A stretch of 64,000 nt of DNA, taken from Bradyrhizobiaceae bacterium PARB1. Its GTDB lineage: Bacteria; Pseudomonadota; Alphaproteobacteria; Rhizobiales; Xanthobacteraceae. Under the pieces are notes generated by a model that was not told where the DNA came from, made no database searches, and saw nothing but the letters and a program-made list of their open reading frames with translations. Each line of letters begins with the position of its first letter. Positions within the stretch are counted from its first letter, which is position 1. Shown in pieces: positions 9,686-18,698 of this stretch. The translations under genes were made by a program, and so were the position numbers. The DNA is taken from NCBI GenBank assembly GCA_002256345.1, contig NKIY01000006.1:62001-126000 (forward strand), written 5' to 3'.

Positions 9686-10561
9686 GTGACCGTGCTGGTG
9701 TTCGGACGGAACGGCCAGGTCGCCACGGCGCTGCAGCGTCAGGCCGCCGCGAGTGGTCAATCGCTGCTGGCGATGGGACACGGCGAGATTGACGTGCTTG
9801 ATATTCAGGCGCTGCGCGAGGCCGTCAGCCGAACCAGGCCTACCGCGGTCATCAATGCCGCTGCCTATACTGCGGTCGACAAGGCTGAAACCGAACGCGA
9901 AGCGGCCTTTGCGCTGAATGCCGAAGCGCCGGGCCTGATGGCCGGCATCTGCGCCGAGCGCGGGTTGCCCTTCGTACATCTGTCGACTGACTATGTGTTC
10001 GACGGTTCGAAGCCCGCGCCTTATCGTGAGAATGATCCGCTGGCGCCGCTCGGCGTTTACGGAGCCTCGAAGGCAGAGGGCGAGGCGCGCGTGCTGGGGG
10101 CTCATCCGCAGGCCGTCGTGTTGCGCACTGCCTGGGTTTATTTCGAACAGGGCCAGAATTTCGTCCGGACCATGCTGCGGTTCGGCCGTGAGCGGGACGA
10201 GATGCGTATCGTCAGCGACCAACGGGGCAATCCGACCTATGCCGTCGACATTGCCGATGCCTGCCTGACCATCGCCGGCCGTGGCCTGACTCCGGCATCG
10301 CCGTCCGGCGTGTTCCATTATGCCGGGCAGGGTGCTGCCAGTTGGTTCGATTTCGCTTCGGCCATTTTTGAGGAGGCGGCCAGTGTTGGTCGTCGCGTGC
10401 CGGCCAAACTCGTTCCGATCGCTACGGCGGACTATCCGACGCCGGCGAAGCGTCCTGCCAATTCCCAGCTCGACTGCGCCCGGCTGGAGCGCGAGCTTGG
10501 TATCAAGACGCAAGCTTGGCGTGAGCGACTGCAGACCTGTATCGCGAAAGTCGTCGACTGA
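9686..10561 (+). CDS. rfbD: dTDP-4-dehydrorhamnose reductase
   Basis: Last step of dTDP-L-rhamnose synthesis, NAD(P)H-dependent reduction of the 4-keto group. VFGRNGQVATAL is the nucleotide-binding loop, STDYVFDG the substrate-binding strand, and YGASKAEGE the YxxxK catalytic motif. 291 residues, family-typical. The start is a GTG (9686) that immediately yields the first beta strand. The 3,5-epimerase gene rfbC, which makes the substrate of this enzyme, is not between rfbA and rfbD nor elsewhere in the window. Confidence 0.95.
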   Translation: MTVLVFGRNGQVATALQRQAAASGQSLLAMGHGEIDVLDIQALREAVSRTRPTAVINAAAYTAVDKAETEREAAFALNAEAPGLMAGICAERGLPFVHLSTDYVFDGSKPAPYRENDPLAPLGVYGASKAEGEARVLGAHPQAVVLRTAWVYFEQGQNFVRTMLRFGRERDEMRIVSDQRGNPTYAVDIADACLTIAGRGLTPASPSGVFHYAGQGAASWFDFASAIFEEAASVGRRVPAKLVPIATADYPTPAKRPANSQLDCARLERELGIKTQAWRERLQTCIAKVVD

Positions 10562-10626
10562 TTGTACAACGGCGGTGTCGCTGATGTCGCCGGATCGATA
10601 TCGTTGTGTTTGGAGTTACGCTGCCG

Positions 10627-11619
10627 ATGCGCGTTCTGTTCAATACCTATCCTTGGGCGTTTGCGACGCCGGGCGGCGGCGAAATTCAGCTACTGAAATA
10701 TGCTGAACACCTGCCGACGCTCGGCGTAGAAGTTGAATTGCACAATATCTGGAAGCCGGCTTTCGATCGGGTCGATATGGTGCATTTCTTCGCCTGTCTC
10801 GGCGGGTCCATTCAATTTTGCTCTTATGCCAAGAGCCGTGGTTTGCCGCTGGTGATCAGTACGTCGCTGTGGATCACCGAAGACACCACGCATCGCTACC
10901 CGATGGATGAAATTCGCGCACAGCTATCCCTGGCGGATCTGATCATCACGAATTCCGATACTGAGTCCGATGTATTGTCGCGGGTGTTTGGGCTGCCGCG
11001 CGAAAATTTCGTGGCGGTCATGAACGGCGTCGAGCCGCATTTCTCGGCGCCTCACGATCCCGCGCTCTTCCGCGCGCGCTACGGTATCGAAGGTCCGTTC
11101 GTGCTGAATGTCGGCAATGTCGAGGCGCGCAAGAACCAGCTTAATCTGGTGCGGGCGATGAAAGGCCATGAGTTGCCGGTGGTGGTGATCGGGCATGTTC
11201 GGGAGCCCGAATATGGCCGTCAGGTAATCGAGGAGGGCGGCGCACAGTTGCGCTATCTCGGGCCGCTGGATCACACGGACCCGCTGCTGGCCTCGGCCTA
11301 CGCTGCCTGTGCCGCCTTCGTGCTGCCCTCGACGCTCGAAACCCCCGGCCTGGCCGCTCTGGAGGCTGCCGCGGCCGGCGCGCCGCTGGTGGTCACCTCG
11401 GAGGGCTCGACCCGGGATTATTTCGGTTCCATGGCCCATTATATCCGCCACGATGATCTCGCCGATATCCGCCGTGGCATCGATGCCGCCCTCAGTGCCG
11501 GCCCAAATGGCGACCTCAAGGCTCATATCCGGCAGAATTTCGCCTGGGCGACGGTAACCAGGACGCTGGCCGACATTTATGCCCGCGTGCTCGCGGCGAG
11601 GGCGCCTGGAGCCTCCTGA
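10627..11619 (+). CDS. GT4-family glycosyltransferase
   Basis: A retaining GT-B glycosyltransferase of about 330 residues. NVGNVEARKNQLNLVRAM marks the start of the C-terminal nucleotide-sugar domain, and LPSTLETPGLAALEAAAAG holds the acidic pair of the GT4 signature, followed by GAPLVVTSEGSTRDYFG. I prefer the ATG at 10627 (MRVLFNTYPWAF), directly at the first beta strand and glycine-rich loop (TPGGGE), over the upstream in-frame start at 10606. It follows rfbD by 65 bp on the same strand and probably uses dTDP-rhamnose or another precursor made by this locus; specificity cannot be read from the sequence. Confidence 0.9.
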   Translation: MRVLFNTYPWAFATPGGGEIQLLKYAEHLPTLGVEVELHNIWKPAFDRVDMVHFFACLGGSIQFCSYAKSRGLPLVISTSLWITEDTTHRYPMDEIRAQLSLADLIITNSDTESDVLSRVFGLPRENFVAVMNGVEPHFSAPHDPALFRARYGIEGPFVLNVGNVEARKNQLNLVRAMKGHELPVVVIGHVREPEYGRQVIEEGGAQLRYLGPLDHTDPLLASAYAACAAFVLPSTLETPGLAALEAAAAGAPLVVTSEGSTRDYFGSMAHYIRHDDLADIRRGIDAALSAGPNGDLKAHIRQNFAWATVTRTLADIYARVLAARAPGAS

Positions 11620-11691
11620 CGGACGTCGGTTGATTGCCTCTCTGGGTCATCAAGGCTATCAAGCGGCGCATTGGATACCCGGAACCAGGAC

Positions 11692-13068
11692 ATGCTGCAC
11701 CGCCTTCTCATCAATGGCTTCAAGGGCTTCTCGGCCGGGTTGGTGGCCTACCCGATTGCCGAGCGCATGGAAGGCCGCGACATCCGTTCCAAGCGGCGGC
11801 TGGTCGCGGCCGAAATGGCGTTGCCGGCCGCCGCGCGTCGCGCGCGCGCCTGGGCCGAGGCCATCGACATGGTTCGGTTCGCCTCCGTCAACGTGCCCTA
11901 TTACAAATCGTTGTTCTCCCAGATCGGCTTCGATCCCGAGAAGCTGGTCAGGGATCCCAAATACTGGCTCGATATTCCGCATCTGACCAAGGACATCATC
12001 CGCGCCGAGGGTGAGCGGTTGCTGCGCTCCGACCATGCGAGTTTCCGCAAGTTCGACGCCAAGACCGGTGGTTCCACCGGGCCGTCCGCGCACATCTATT
12101 ACGATCAGGATGGGGCCGACTGGACCTCGGCCGTGGTGCGCTATGCCCGCGGCGAGATCGGCAACCATCACATGCGCTCCGAGCTGCACTTTGCGAGCAA
12201 GTTTCCCGACGAAATTCCGTGGAAAGCCAAACTGCGCGAGGATCTCAAATGCTTTGCGATGAACCGGCACAATATTTTCTTTTCGACCTTCGAGCCGGAT
12301 GAACTCGAGACGATCTGGCAGAAGATCCGCGCGATCCGCCCGCATCTGGTGCATGGCCATCCATCGACACTCTATCAACTGGCGCTGCATGTGGAGAAGC
12401 GCCACGGTGGCGGCAAGGCATTCAGCATCTTTGAATCATCTGGCGAACTGCTGGAGAAGCGTCAGCGCGAGACCATTGCGCGCGCACTTCGCTGCACGGT
12501 GATCGATCGCTACGGTCTCGCCGAGGCCGGTGTGGTGGCGTACCAGACCGACAAGAACGATCCCGCGATGCAGGTGTTCGATCCGCTGGCCTGGCCCGAG
12601 ATCGTCGAGCGCGACAGCAGCGCCGAACTGCCGGAATATGGTGATGCCAGGCGCGGCGATCTGCTGATCACGGGCCTGAAGAATCGCCTGATGCCACTGA
12701 TCCGCTACGTCACCGGCGACATGGCGGTGATGGGAGAAAGTGGGCGTGGCTTCGTCATTCACGAGATGGTGGGGCGCACTCACGACGTTATCCGGATCGG
12801 CGACAAGCAGTTGCCGACGCACTACGTGCAGGATGTGCTCGACCGGGTCGGTGGCATCAACGAATTCCAGATCGTGATGCGCGATGGCAAGCCGGTGTTC
12901 CGCGTCGTTCCGGAAGCGGGTGCCGATGCCGAAGGCATTCGTACGCGATTGGCCGGATGGTGGGGCGATGCGGTCGCCGTCGAATTCATCGACGCCGGCG
13001 AATTGAAACTGCAGGGATGGCGGGCCAAGTTCCGTCATCTCGTGCCTGAAGCGGCGCAGCCCTCATGA
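11692..13068 (+). CDS. CapK/PaaK-like adenylate-forming protein
   Basis: Related to phenylacetate-CoA ligase and to the CapK proteins of capsule loci. Visible marks are the phosphate-binding KTGGSTGPSA, YGLAEAG in the position of the adenylate motif, the YVTGDMAV hinge region, and a small C-terminal domain beginning VGRTHDVIRIGDKQLPTHYV. The chemistry of CapK proteins in polysaccharide clusters is poorly established; activation of an acyl group for sugar acylation is an inference. A TTG at 11671 would add seven residues. Its stop overlaps the next start by 4 bp (13065-13068), so the two are translationally coupled. Confidence 0.82.
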   Translation: MLHRLLINGFKGFSAGLVAYPIAERMEGRDIRSKRRLVAAEMALPAAARRARAWAEAIDMVRFASVNVPYYKSLFSQIGFDPEKLVRDPKYWLDIPHLTKDIIRAEGERLLRSDHASFRKFDAKTGGSTGPSAHIYYDQDGADWTSAVVRYARGEIGNHHMRSELHFASKFPDEIPWKAKLREDLKCFAMNRHNIFFSTFEPDELETIWQKIRAIRPHLVHGHPSTLYQLALHVEKRHGGGKAFSIFESSGELLEKRQRETIARALRCTVIDRYGLAEAGVVAYQTDKNDPAMQVFDPLAWPEIVERDSSAELPEYGDARRGDLLITGLKNRLMPLIRYVTGDMAVMGESGRGFVIHEMVGRTHDVIRIGDKQLPTHYVQDVLDRVGGINEFQIVMRDGKPVFRVVPEAGADAEGIRTRLAGWWGDAVAVEFIDAGELKLQGWRAKFRHLVPEAAQPS

Positions 13069-14633
13069 TTGCGATCATCGACCGATCCCATGACGAACTT
13101 ACCCGCGAAGTCGTGCTGCGGGCGTTCCAGCGTTCGTTCACGCGCGGGCAGGTGAGATTTGTCGAGGAGATTGCCGAACTGCCGCGAACGCCAGCCGTGG
13201 TTGTGGTCATCGCGCCCGCCGAAAGCGATGCCGACTGGCTTGAAGCGATGTTGCGGCAGCCCTGCAAGATCGTGATCTTTGGCTCCGTCGGTCCGCGCGT
13301 TGCCAGGCTTGCGGGCATCGTCGTTCGCGCAACGGATGAAGCGTCGCTGCAGGCCGCCGATTGCGAGTCGGCGCCGACATACGGCCTGACCGAGAGCAAA
13401 GCCAGCTTGGTCTATGCGCGGCTCGGCATTGGCGCCGCGTCGCCGCTGGCCCGCCGGCACTTCTGCCGTTTCGACTTCACCAACGAGTGGAACAATCTCG
13501 GCTACGGCCGCATGAGCTTCGGCGGTGGCGCCTGGTCGATCGGTGTCACTGCGACATTGCTCGATGCCACGTCCGTCGGTGCGCTGGCGCTCGGCGAAGC
13601 ACTGACCGGGCAGTCGGTTGCCACCGTGCGCGATCTGCCGATGGCGTCGCTGCTGTGGTTCGCGCGACCGGTCGGTCCGGTGGACGGTCCGGATTGGAGC
13701 ATCGTCGAGCGCTTCATCGCCGACTATCGCGCCACCGACCTGCCGTGCCTGCCCTGCCTGCGTGATATTCCGCACGGCATCTCCGCTGCGGTCACGATGC
13801 GGCTCGACTGCGACGAAGACATCGCGTCATCGCGGCCGCTGTTTGAATTGTATCGCTCGCGCGGATTGCCGCTCTCGGTGGCGATCAAGACCGACCAGCC
13901 CGAAGGGCCGGAACATCTGGCGCTGCTCAATGATCTCCGCGATTTCGGCGGATCGATCATGTCGCATTCCGTCACCCACGCGCCGAACTGGGGCGGCTCT
14001 GCCGAAGCCGCCGAGCGCGAAGCGCGCGACTCCAAGGCGTGGCTGGAGAACAACATCGCTGGCCTGCATGTGCGCTACGCCGTGTCGCCGTTTCACCAGA
14101 ACCCGTCCTATGTGCCGCAGGCGCTGGCACGGGCGGGTCTCGATGGTTTCATCGGTGGTATCATCGCCAATGACCCGGAATATCTGATGGCGCGCGGCGG
14201 CGCAGCGCCGTTCAGCCCGCCGGGTTTTGTCTCGCACAGCCAGGCCTGTATGCTGCATGGCGACTGCATGCTGGCGGAAGGCGACCCGATCCGGATCTAC
14301 AAGCAGGCGTTTCGCCAGGCAAAGGCGGCCGGGCAATTCTTTGGCTATCTCGATCATCCGTTCTCACCGCGCTACGCCTATGGCTGGGCCAGTGAGCCGG
14401 AGCGCGTCGCCGTCCATGCCGCCTTCCTCGACTTCATCGAAGCTGAATGCGCCGGCGAGCCGATGCTGTTTCTGAACGAAGAGACCTGCCTCGATTTCAT
14501 GCGCGGCAAGGATGCGACCGAGATCGCGTTCGATGCTGCGCACGACAACGTTGCTGTGTCACAAATCAGTGCAGCCGGCTTGCCGCTGTCGATCGGCTGG
14601 CGTGGCCAACAGGTGGCGGCCGCCGATGTCTAA
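13065..14633 (+). CDS. NodB-like polysaccharide deacetylase-type protein
   Basis: A 522-residue protein whose C-terminal two thirds resemble the NodB/CE4 deacetylase fold: TMRLDCDED at residues 245-252 stands where the metal-binding Asp pair is expected, and SHSVTH at 300-305 fits the H-x3-H metal motif. The first ~230 residues carry no recognised domain. Cytoplasmic as written (no signal peptide), so it may act on a sugar precursor rather than on finished polymer. It overlaps the CapK-like gene by 4 bp and the 2-epimerase gene by 8 bp, suggesting that the three products work together, for example on an N-acetylamino sugar. Deacetylase activity itself is inferred. Confidence 0.72.
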   Translation: MIAIIDRSHDELTREVVLRAFQRSFTRGQVRFVEEIAELPRTPAVVVVIAPAESDADWLEAMLRQPCKIVIFGSVGPRVARLAGIVVRATDEASLQAADCESAPTYGLTESKASLVYARLGIGAASPLARRHFCRFDFTNEWNNLGYGRMSFGGGAWSIGVTATLLDATSVGALALGEALTGQSVATVRDLPMASLLWFARPVGPVDGPDWSIVERFIADYRATDLPCLPCLRDIPHGISAAVTMRLDCDEDIASSRPLFELYRSRGLPLSVAIKTDQPEGPEHLALLNDLRDFGGSIMSHSVTHAPNWGGSAEAAEREARDSKAWLENNIAGLHVRYAVSPFHQNPSYVPQALARAGLDGFIGGIIANDPEYLMARGGAAPFSPPGFVSHSQACMLHGDCMLAEGDPIRIYKQAFRQAKAAGQFFGYLDHPFSPRYAYGWASEPERVAVHAAFLDFIEAECAGEPMLFLNEETCLDFMRGKDATEIAFDAAHDNVAVSQISAAGLPLSIGWRGQQVAAADV

Positions 14634-15744
14634 GAAGATCATGGTGGTGTTCGGCACTCGTCCGGAGTGTATCAAGCTGGCGCCGGTGGTGGCCGCGCTG
14701 CAGGCGCGCCCGGCCGAGTTCGAAACCGTCGTCTGCTCCACCGGTCAGCACCGTGAAATGCTGGCACAGGCGCTTGCGACCTTTGATCTTGCCGTCGATA
14801 TCAATCTCGACGTGATGCGGCCCGATCAGACGCTGCCGGGCCTGACCGCGGCGCTGCTCACCGGGCTATCCGCCGCGATAGCCGAAGCAAAACCCGATCG
14901 CATCGTGGTGCAGGGTGATACTACCACCGCCTTTGCCGGCGCACTGGCCGGCTACTACGCCAAGGTGCCGGTCGCCCATGTGGAAGCCGGGTTGCGTTCG
15001 TTCGACCGCTACAGCCCGTTTCCCGAAGAGATCAACCGCCGCATGGTCGCTTCGCTCGCAGATCTGCATTTCCCGCCGACGCCGCGGGCAGCCGAGGCAC
15101 TGCGACAGGAGAGCATCCCGGAAGCGTCGATCCATCTCACCGGCAACACCATTGTCGATGCCTTGCTGTCGCTGAAGGCGCGGCTGGATACGCCGGCCGG
15201 CCTCAAGAGGGTGTCCGAGCGGGTGCAGAAAATCGCAGCCTCATCGCGCGGGCTGATCCTTGTTACCTGCCATCGCCGCGAAAGTTTTGGCGACGATCTC
15301 GCTGCGATCTGCCGCGCCGTTCGTCGCGTCGCGATCGCGCATCCGGACCGTCAGGTCGTGTTTCCGGTTCACCTCAATCCGAATGTCCGGGCGCAGGTGG
15401 TGCCGTTGCTCGGCGGGCAGGAAAATATCGATCTGTGCGAGCCGGTGTCCTACGAGGACATGATTTATCTGCTGTCGCGTGCGGCGCTGGTGCTGTCGGA
15501 TTCCGGCGGCATCCAGGAAGAGGCTCCGTCATTCGGCGTGCCCGTGCTCGTGCTGCGCTGGAAGACCGAACGGCCCGAGGGCATTGAGGCCGGCGTCGCG
15601 GAGCTTGTCGGCGCCGACGAGGAACTGATCGTCGCCCGCGCGACGCATTGGCTCGGCGCGGAGTCCGCGCCTTTGAAGAGCGCCATCGTCAATCCCTATG
15701 GCGATGGTCTGGCCGCGATCCGCATCGCCGATCTGCTCGGTTAG
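14626..15744 (+). CDS. wecB: UDP-N-acetylglucosamine 2-epimerase (non-hydrolysing)
   Basis: Interconverts UDP-GlcNAc and UDP-ManNAc in the cytoplasm. Family marks in order: VFGTRPECIKLAPV at the N-terminus, GQHREML, QGDTTTAFAGAL, HVEAGLRS, FPEEINRR, and DSGGIQEEAPSFGVPVLVLR with the UDP-binding Ser/Gly/Glu residues, then TERPEG. With the ATG at 14626 it has 372 residues, the usual length; the frame continues upstream to 14512 but those residues lie inside the deacetylase-like gene. No UDP-ManNAc dehydrogenase (wecC) is in the window, so ManNAc itself may be the product used. Confidence 0.94.
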   Translation: MSKKIMVVFGTRPECIKLAPVVAALQARPAEFETVVCSTGQHREMLAQALATFDLAVDINLDVMRPDQTLPGLTAALLTGLSAAIAEAKPDRIVVQGDTTTAFAGALAGYYAKVPVAHVEAGLRSFDRYSPFPEEINRRMVASLADLHFPPTPRAAEALRQESIPEASIHLTGNTIVDALLSLKARLDTPAGLKRVSERVQKIAASSRGLILVTCHRRESFGDDLAAICRAVRRVAIAHPDRQVVFPVHLNPNVRAQVVPLLGGQENIDLCEPVSYEDMIYLLSRAALVLSDSGGIQEEAPSFGVPVLVLRWKTERPEGIEAGVAELVGADEELIVARATHWLGAESAPLKSAIVNPYGDGLAAIRIADLLG

Positions 15745-15749
15745 CCGCG

Positions 15750-16952
15750 ATGACGGATGATCCGATCGGCCGCGATGTCGTGCTGTTCTCTTCGGCCGAT
15801 TGGGGCGACCGCTACTGGACCAACAAGCAGCACACTGCGGTTCGGCTCGCCACCCGCGGCTATCGCGTGCTCTATGTCGAGAGTGTCGGCATCCGCCGCC
15901 CTGGGCTGAACGCGCTCGACCTGCGCCGGATCGTCGGTCGACTGCGGCGCGGCCTCGCGCCGATCCGCGAGGTGAGCAAAAATGTCTGGCTGCTGTCGCC
16001 GCTGACGATACCGGTCGGGCATCGTTACGCCTCCGTGGGCGCGCTCAATCGCTGGCTGCTGCAGAGCCGGATCGGCCGCTGGCTGAAGCGGCGCGGCGCG
16101 TCGCGTCCGATCGTCTGGACCTATCATCCCTATATGCTGGCGCTGGCCGAGGCGCTGAAGCCCGGCGCGATCGTCTATCACTCGGTTGACGATCTCGGCG
16201 CCATTCCCAATGTCGACCACGCCGCTTACGACGCGGCCGAGAAGAAGTTGCTGGAGCGTGCCGATCACGTCTTTGTCACTAGCCGCGCGCTATATGACCG
16301 TTGCGCCGTCACGGCCGGTGCCCGCACGCACTATTTCAACAATGTCGCCGATATCGATCACTTCGGCTCTGCGCGCGCCTCAGCGCCGCTGCCGGCCGAT
16401 CTGGAGGCAATTCCGCACCCCCGCCTGATCTATATCGGCGCGCTGTCGGACTTCAAACTCGACTTCACGATGATCGCGGAGATCGCCGCCGCGCGGCCCG
16501 AGTGGCATTTTGTTTTCATCGGCGACGAGCGCGAAGGTCAGCACAGCGAAGACATCGCGCGTCTCGAGCAGCGACCAAACGCGCATTTCCTCGGCTGGCG
16601 CGCCTATGCCGCCCTGCCAGATTATCTGCGTGGCGCCGATGTCGCGCTGCTGCCGCAGCAAATCAATGACTACACGCGCTCGATGTTTCCGATGAAGTTC
16701 TTCGAATATCTGGCCGCTGGGTTACCCATCGTCGCCACGCCGTTGCCAGCGTTGGTGGAGTTCGTCGGATATCACCATGTTGCAGCCAAAGCTACGGAGT
16801 TCATCGCGGCTGTCGAAACAGCGTTGCAAACGCCGTCGGCAGGCCGGTTGCCGCTCGATCATCCGATTCTACGGGCGAACTCGTGGGATGCGCGACTTGA
16901 CAGCATGCTTGCTACCATCAACGGTCAGGCGGCGGGCGGCGCAGGTGGCTGA
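15750..16952 (+). CDS. Glycosyltransferase, TuaH-like
   Basis: A 400-residue GT-B protein. VVLFSSADWGDRYWTNKQH at the N-terminus and FPMKFFEYLAAGLPIVATPL at the C-terminus (E-YLAAG-P-V pattern) are typical of the glycosyltransferases related to TuaH. The start at ATG 15750 lies 5 bp after the wecB stop, so it belongs to the same operon; the longer frame from 15648 would overlap wecB. The 3' end overlaps the convergent ABC ATPase gene by 28 bp, leaving no room for a separate terminator. The sugar donor is unknown; a ManNAc-derived nucleotide is possible from context. Confidence 0.86.
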   Translation: MTDDPIGRDVVLFSSADWGDRYWTNKQHTAVRLATRGYRVLYVESVGIRRPGLNALDLRRIVGRLRRGLAPIREVSKNVWLLSPLTIPVGHRYASVGALNRWLLQSRIGRWLKRRGASRPIVWTYHPYMLALAEALKPGAIVYHSVDDLGAIPNVDHAAYDAAEKKLLERADHVFVTSRALYDRCAVTAGARTHYFNNVADIDHFGSARASAPLPADLEAIPHPRLIYIGALSDFKLDFTMIAEIAAARPEWHFVFIGDEREGQHSEDIARLEQRPNAHFLGWRAYAALPDYLRGADVALLPQQINDYTRSMFPMKFFEYLAAGLPIVATPLPALVEFVGYHHVAAKATEFIAAVETALQTPSAGRLPLDHPILRANSWDARLDSMLATINGQAAGGAGG

Positions 16953-17668
16953 TATTTCGCTATCACTTCTTTAGGGTCGCCCGAGGCGACGATGCGATGG
17001 TTCTCGATAAAGAACGCCCGGTCGCACAGATTGATGATGTCGGCGGCCGAATGCGACACCAGTACAACGGTGCCCCCGGCAGCGCGAAACCGCTTCATGA
17101 CCTCAGCGCACTTGGCCTGGAAGCGGTAGTCACCGACTCCCAGCACTTCGTCGACCAGCAGGATTTCCGGATCGAGCTGCGACACGACGGCGAAGCCAAG
17201 GCGGGCGAGCATACCGCTCGAATAGAAGCGGATTGGCGTGTCGATGTGCTCTTCCAGTTCGGCGAAGGCGACGATCTCGTCAAGCCGCTTGCGGATCTCA
17301 CGGCGCGAGAAGCCGAGCACGACGCCGTAGAGTTCGATGTTTTCGCGCCCGGAGAGGTCGGGGTGAAAGCCGGCTCCCAGTTCCAGCATTGACGAAACCC
17401 GGCCGTCCACGGTGATCTTGCCGCTGTTGGGACGCATCACCCCGGCGATCAATCCCAGCAATGTGCTCTTGCCGGCGCCGTTGCGACCGATGAAGCCCAC
17501 CGTTGATCCGTGCGGGATTTCGAAGGAGATGTCCTCGAGAACCTTGTGGTTACGGTCGTATTGCGATGCCTTGAAACCGTTCAGAACATAGTTCTTCAGC
17601 CCACCCGTCAGGAACGCGTGGTCTGAAAAGCTCTTGTCGACGTGTTCGAATTTGATGGCGACGCTCAT
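16925..17668 (-). CDS. Polysaccharide ABC exporter ATPase (Wzt/KpsT type)
   Basis: Energises export of a finished polysaccharide with the permease encoded just upstream. Walker A GFIGRNGAGKST, C-loop YSSGMLARL, and Walker B ILLVDEVLGVGD are all present, and the acidic D-loop GVGD is typical of the Wzt/KpsT/TagH family. At 247 residues it lacks the C-terminal carbohydrate-binding domain of O9a-type Wzt, so chain-end recognition by this protein is unlikely. Transcribed with the permease gene (21 bp apart). Confidence 0.93.
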   Translation of the reverse strand: MSVAIKFEHVDKSFSDHAFLTGGLKNYVLNGFKASQYDRNHKVLEDISFEIPHGSTVGFIGRNGAGKSTLLGLIAGVMRPNSGKITVDGRVSSMLELGAGFHPDLSGRENIELYGVVLGFSRREIRKRLDEIVAFAELEEHIDTPIRFYSSGMLARLGFAVVSQLDPEILLVDEVLGVGDYRFQAKCAEVMKRFRAAGGTVVLVSHSAADIINLCDRAFFIENHRIVASGDPKEVIAKYQPPAPPAA

Positions 17669-17689
17669 GGAAGGATTGCCTGATTCAAT

Positions 17690-18505
17690 TTAGATTACCT
17701 CGGCAAAGCGATGCACGAGCTTGCGATAAACGCAGATGCCGAGGACCATGGCGATCGCTGCGTAAAGATAGACAATGCCGATGTTCTCCCACTGGATGGT
17801 GTCTGTCATAAACACTCCGCGCCAGGCTTCGATCAGCGGCGTCATCGGATTGAGGTGCATGAACTTGCGGTATGGCTCGGGCACGCGGTCGATGGGAAAA
17901 ATCACCGGCGAGAGATAGAACATCATATTGAGAACGATGCCTAGAATGCGCTCCATGTCGCGAAAGAACAGGTTGCACGAGCCAATCGCCATACCCAATC
18001 CGAGCAGTAGGAAGAACTGTGCGGGGATGATCACGATCATGCCGATCGCGATATTCAAGCTGATTGGCAGCCCGTAGGCATAGAGGAATCCCAACGTGAC
18101 CGGCACCGACATCACGTAGTGAAAGGTGTCCTGCAGATTCAGGGCGATCGGGAGAACGAAACGCGGAAATACCGATTTCTTAATCAGGCTGCCATTGGCG
18201 AGAAACACACCGCAGGCACCCATCAGGAAGTTGGAGTACCACTGCCAGGCGAACAGGCCGATGGTCAGAAACACCACGTAGTTCTCGACATTAGTGCGCA
18301 TAATGACTTGCAGCGCGAAGTAGAACACCAAGGCAGAGGCAAGCGGGTTAGCAATAGACCATAAATAGCCGAGGACGTTATTCTTGTAGCGAACTTTCAC
18401 TTCCTTGTGGGTCAAGGTCACGATCAGGTCGAGATACTGCCGCAGCGAGAAGTCGCGGCGGTTGCGCGACGTCCGGATGGGAGTCGTTGTGCTGATGCTT
18501 GTCAT
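17690..18505 (-). CDS. Polysaccharide ABC exporter permease (Wzm/KpsM type)
   Basis: A 271-residue inner-membrane protein of the ABC-2 family with about six hydrophobic segments. The cytoplasmic amphipathic start (LRQYLDLIVTLTHKEVKVRYKN) before the first membrane span is characteristic of Wzm/KpsM/TagG permeases, as is the C-terminal LNPMTPLIEAWRGVF segment. It forms the channel half of the exporter with the ATPase downstream. Since no KpsC/KpsS or Wzx/Wzy genes are visible, this ABC pair is the only polysaccharide exporter in the window. Confidence 0.93.
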   Translation of the reverse strand: MTSISTTTPIRTSRNRRDFSLRQYLDLIVTLTHKEVKVRYKNNVLGYLWSIANPLASALVFYFALQVIMRTNVENYVVFLTIGLFAWQWYSNFLMGACGVFLANGSLIKKSVFPRFVLPIALNLQDTFHYVMSVPVTLGFLYAYGLPISLNIAIGMIVIIPAQFFLLLGLGMAIGSCNLFFRDMERILGIVLNMMFYLSPVIFPIDRVPEPYRKFMHLNPMTPLIEAWRGVFMTDTIQWENIGIVYLYAAIAMVLGICVYRKLVHRFAEVI

Positions 18506-18698
18506 GAAATCTGGTTTCGATGCGTACGGGCCAAGTGATTACAAATGCGGCATATTTTCAGCGACCGCGCGGCCGTGGAGCGCTGGCGAAAGAAGCTTTT
18601 CCGGCGCAGATGTCCGCTTCTTGGCTATCAAGTCAAGACCTCATTGACCGGCTTAGGCAGGATCGGGAGTGCGCCAGTGGCGGGCGTCCCAGAGCAGG

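Noticed and set aside
8945-10513. 522-codon open frame on the minus strand
   Set aside because: Antisense to rfbB and rfbD, which have complete catalytic motifs; the antisense protein is Arg/Gln/Asp-rich without any domain, typical of high-GC shadow frames.
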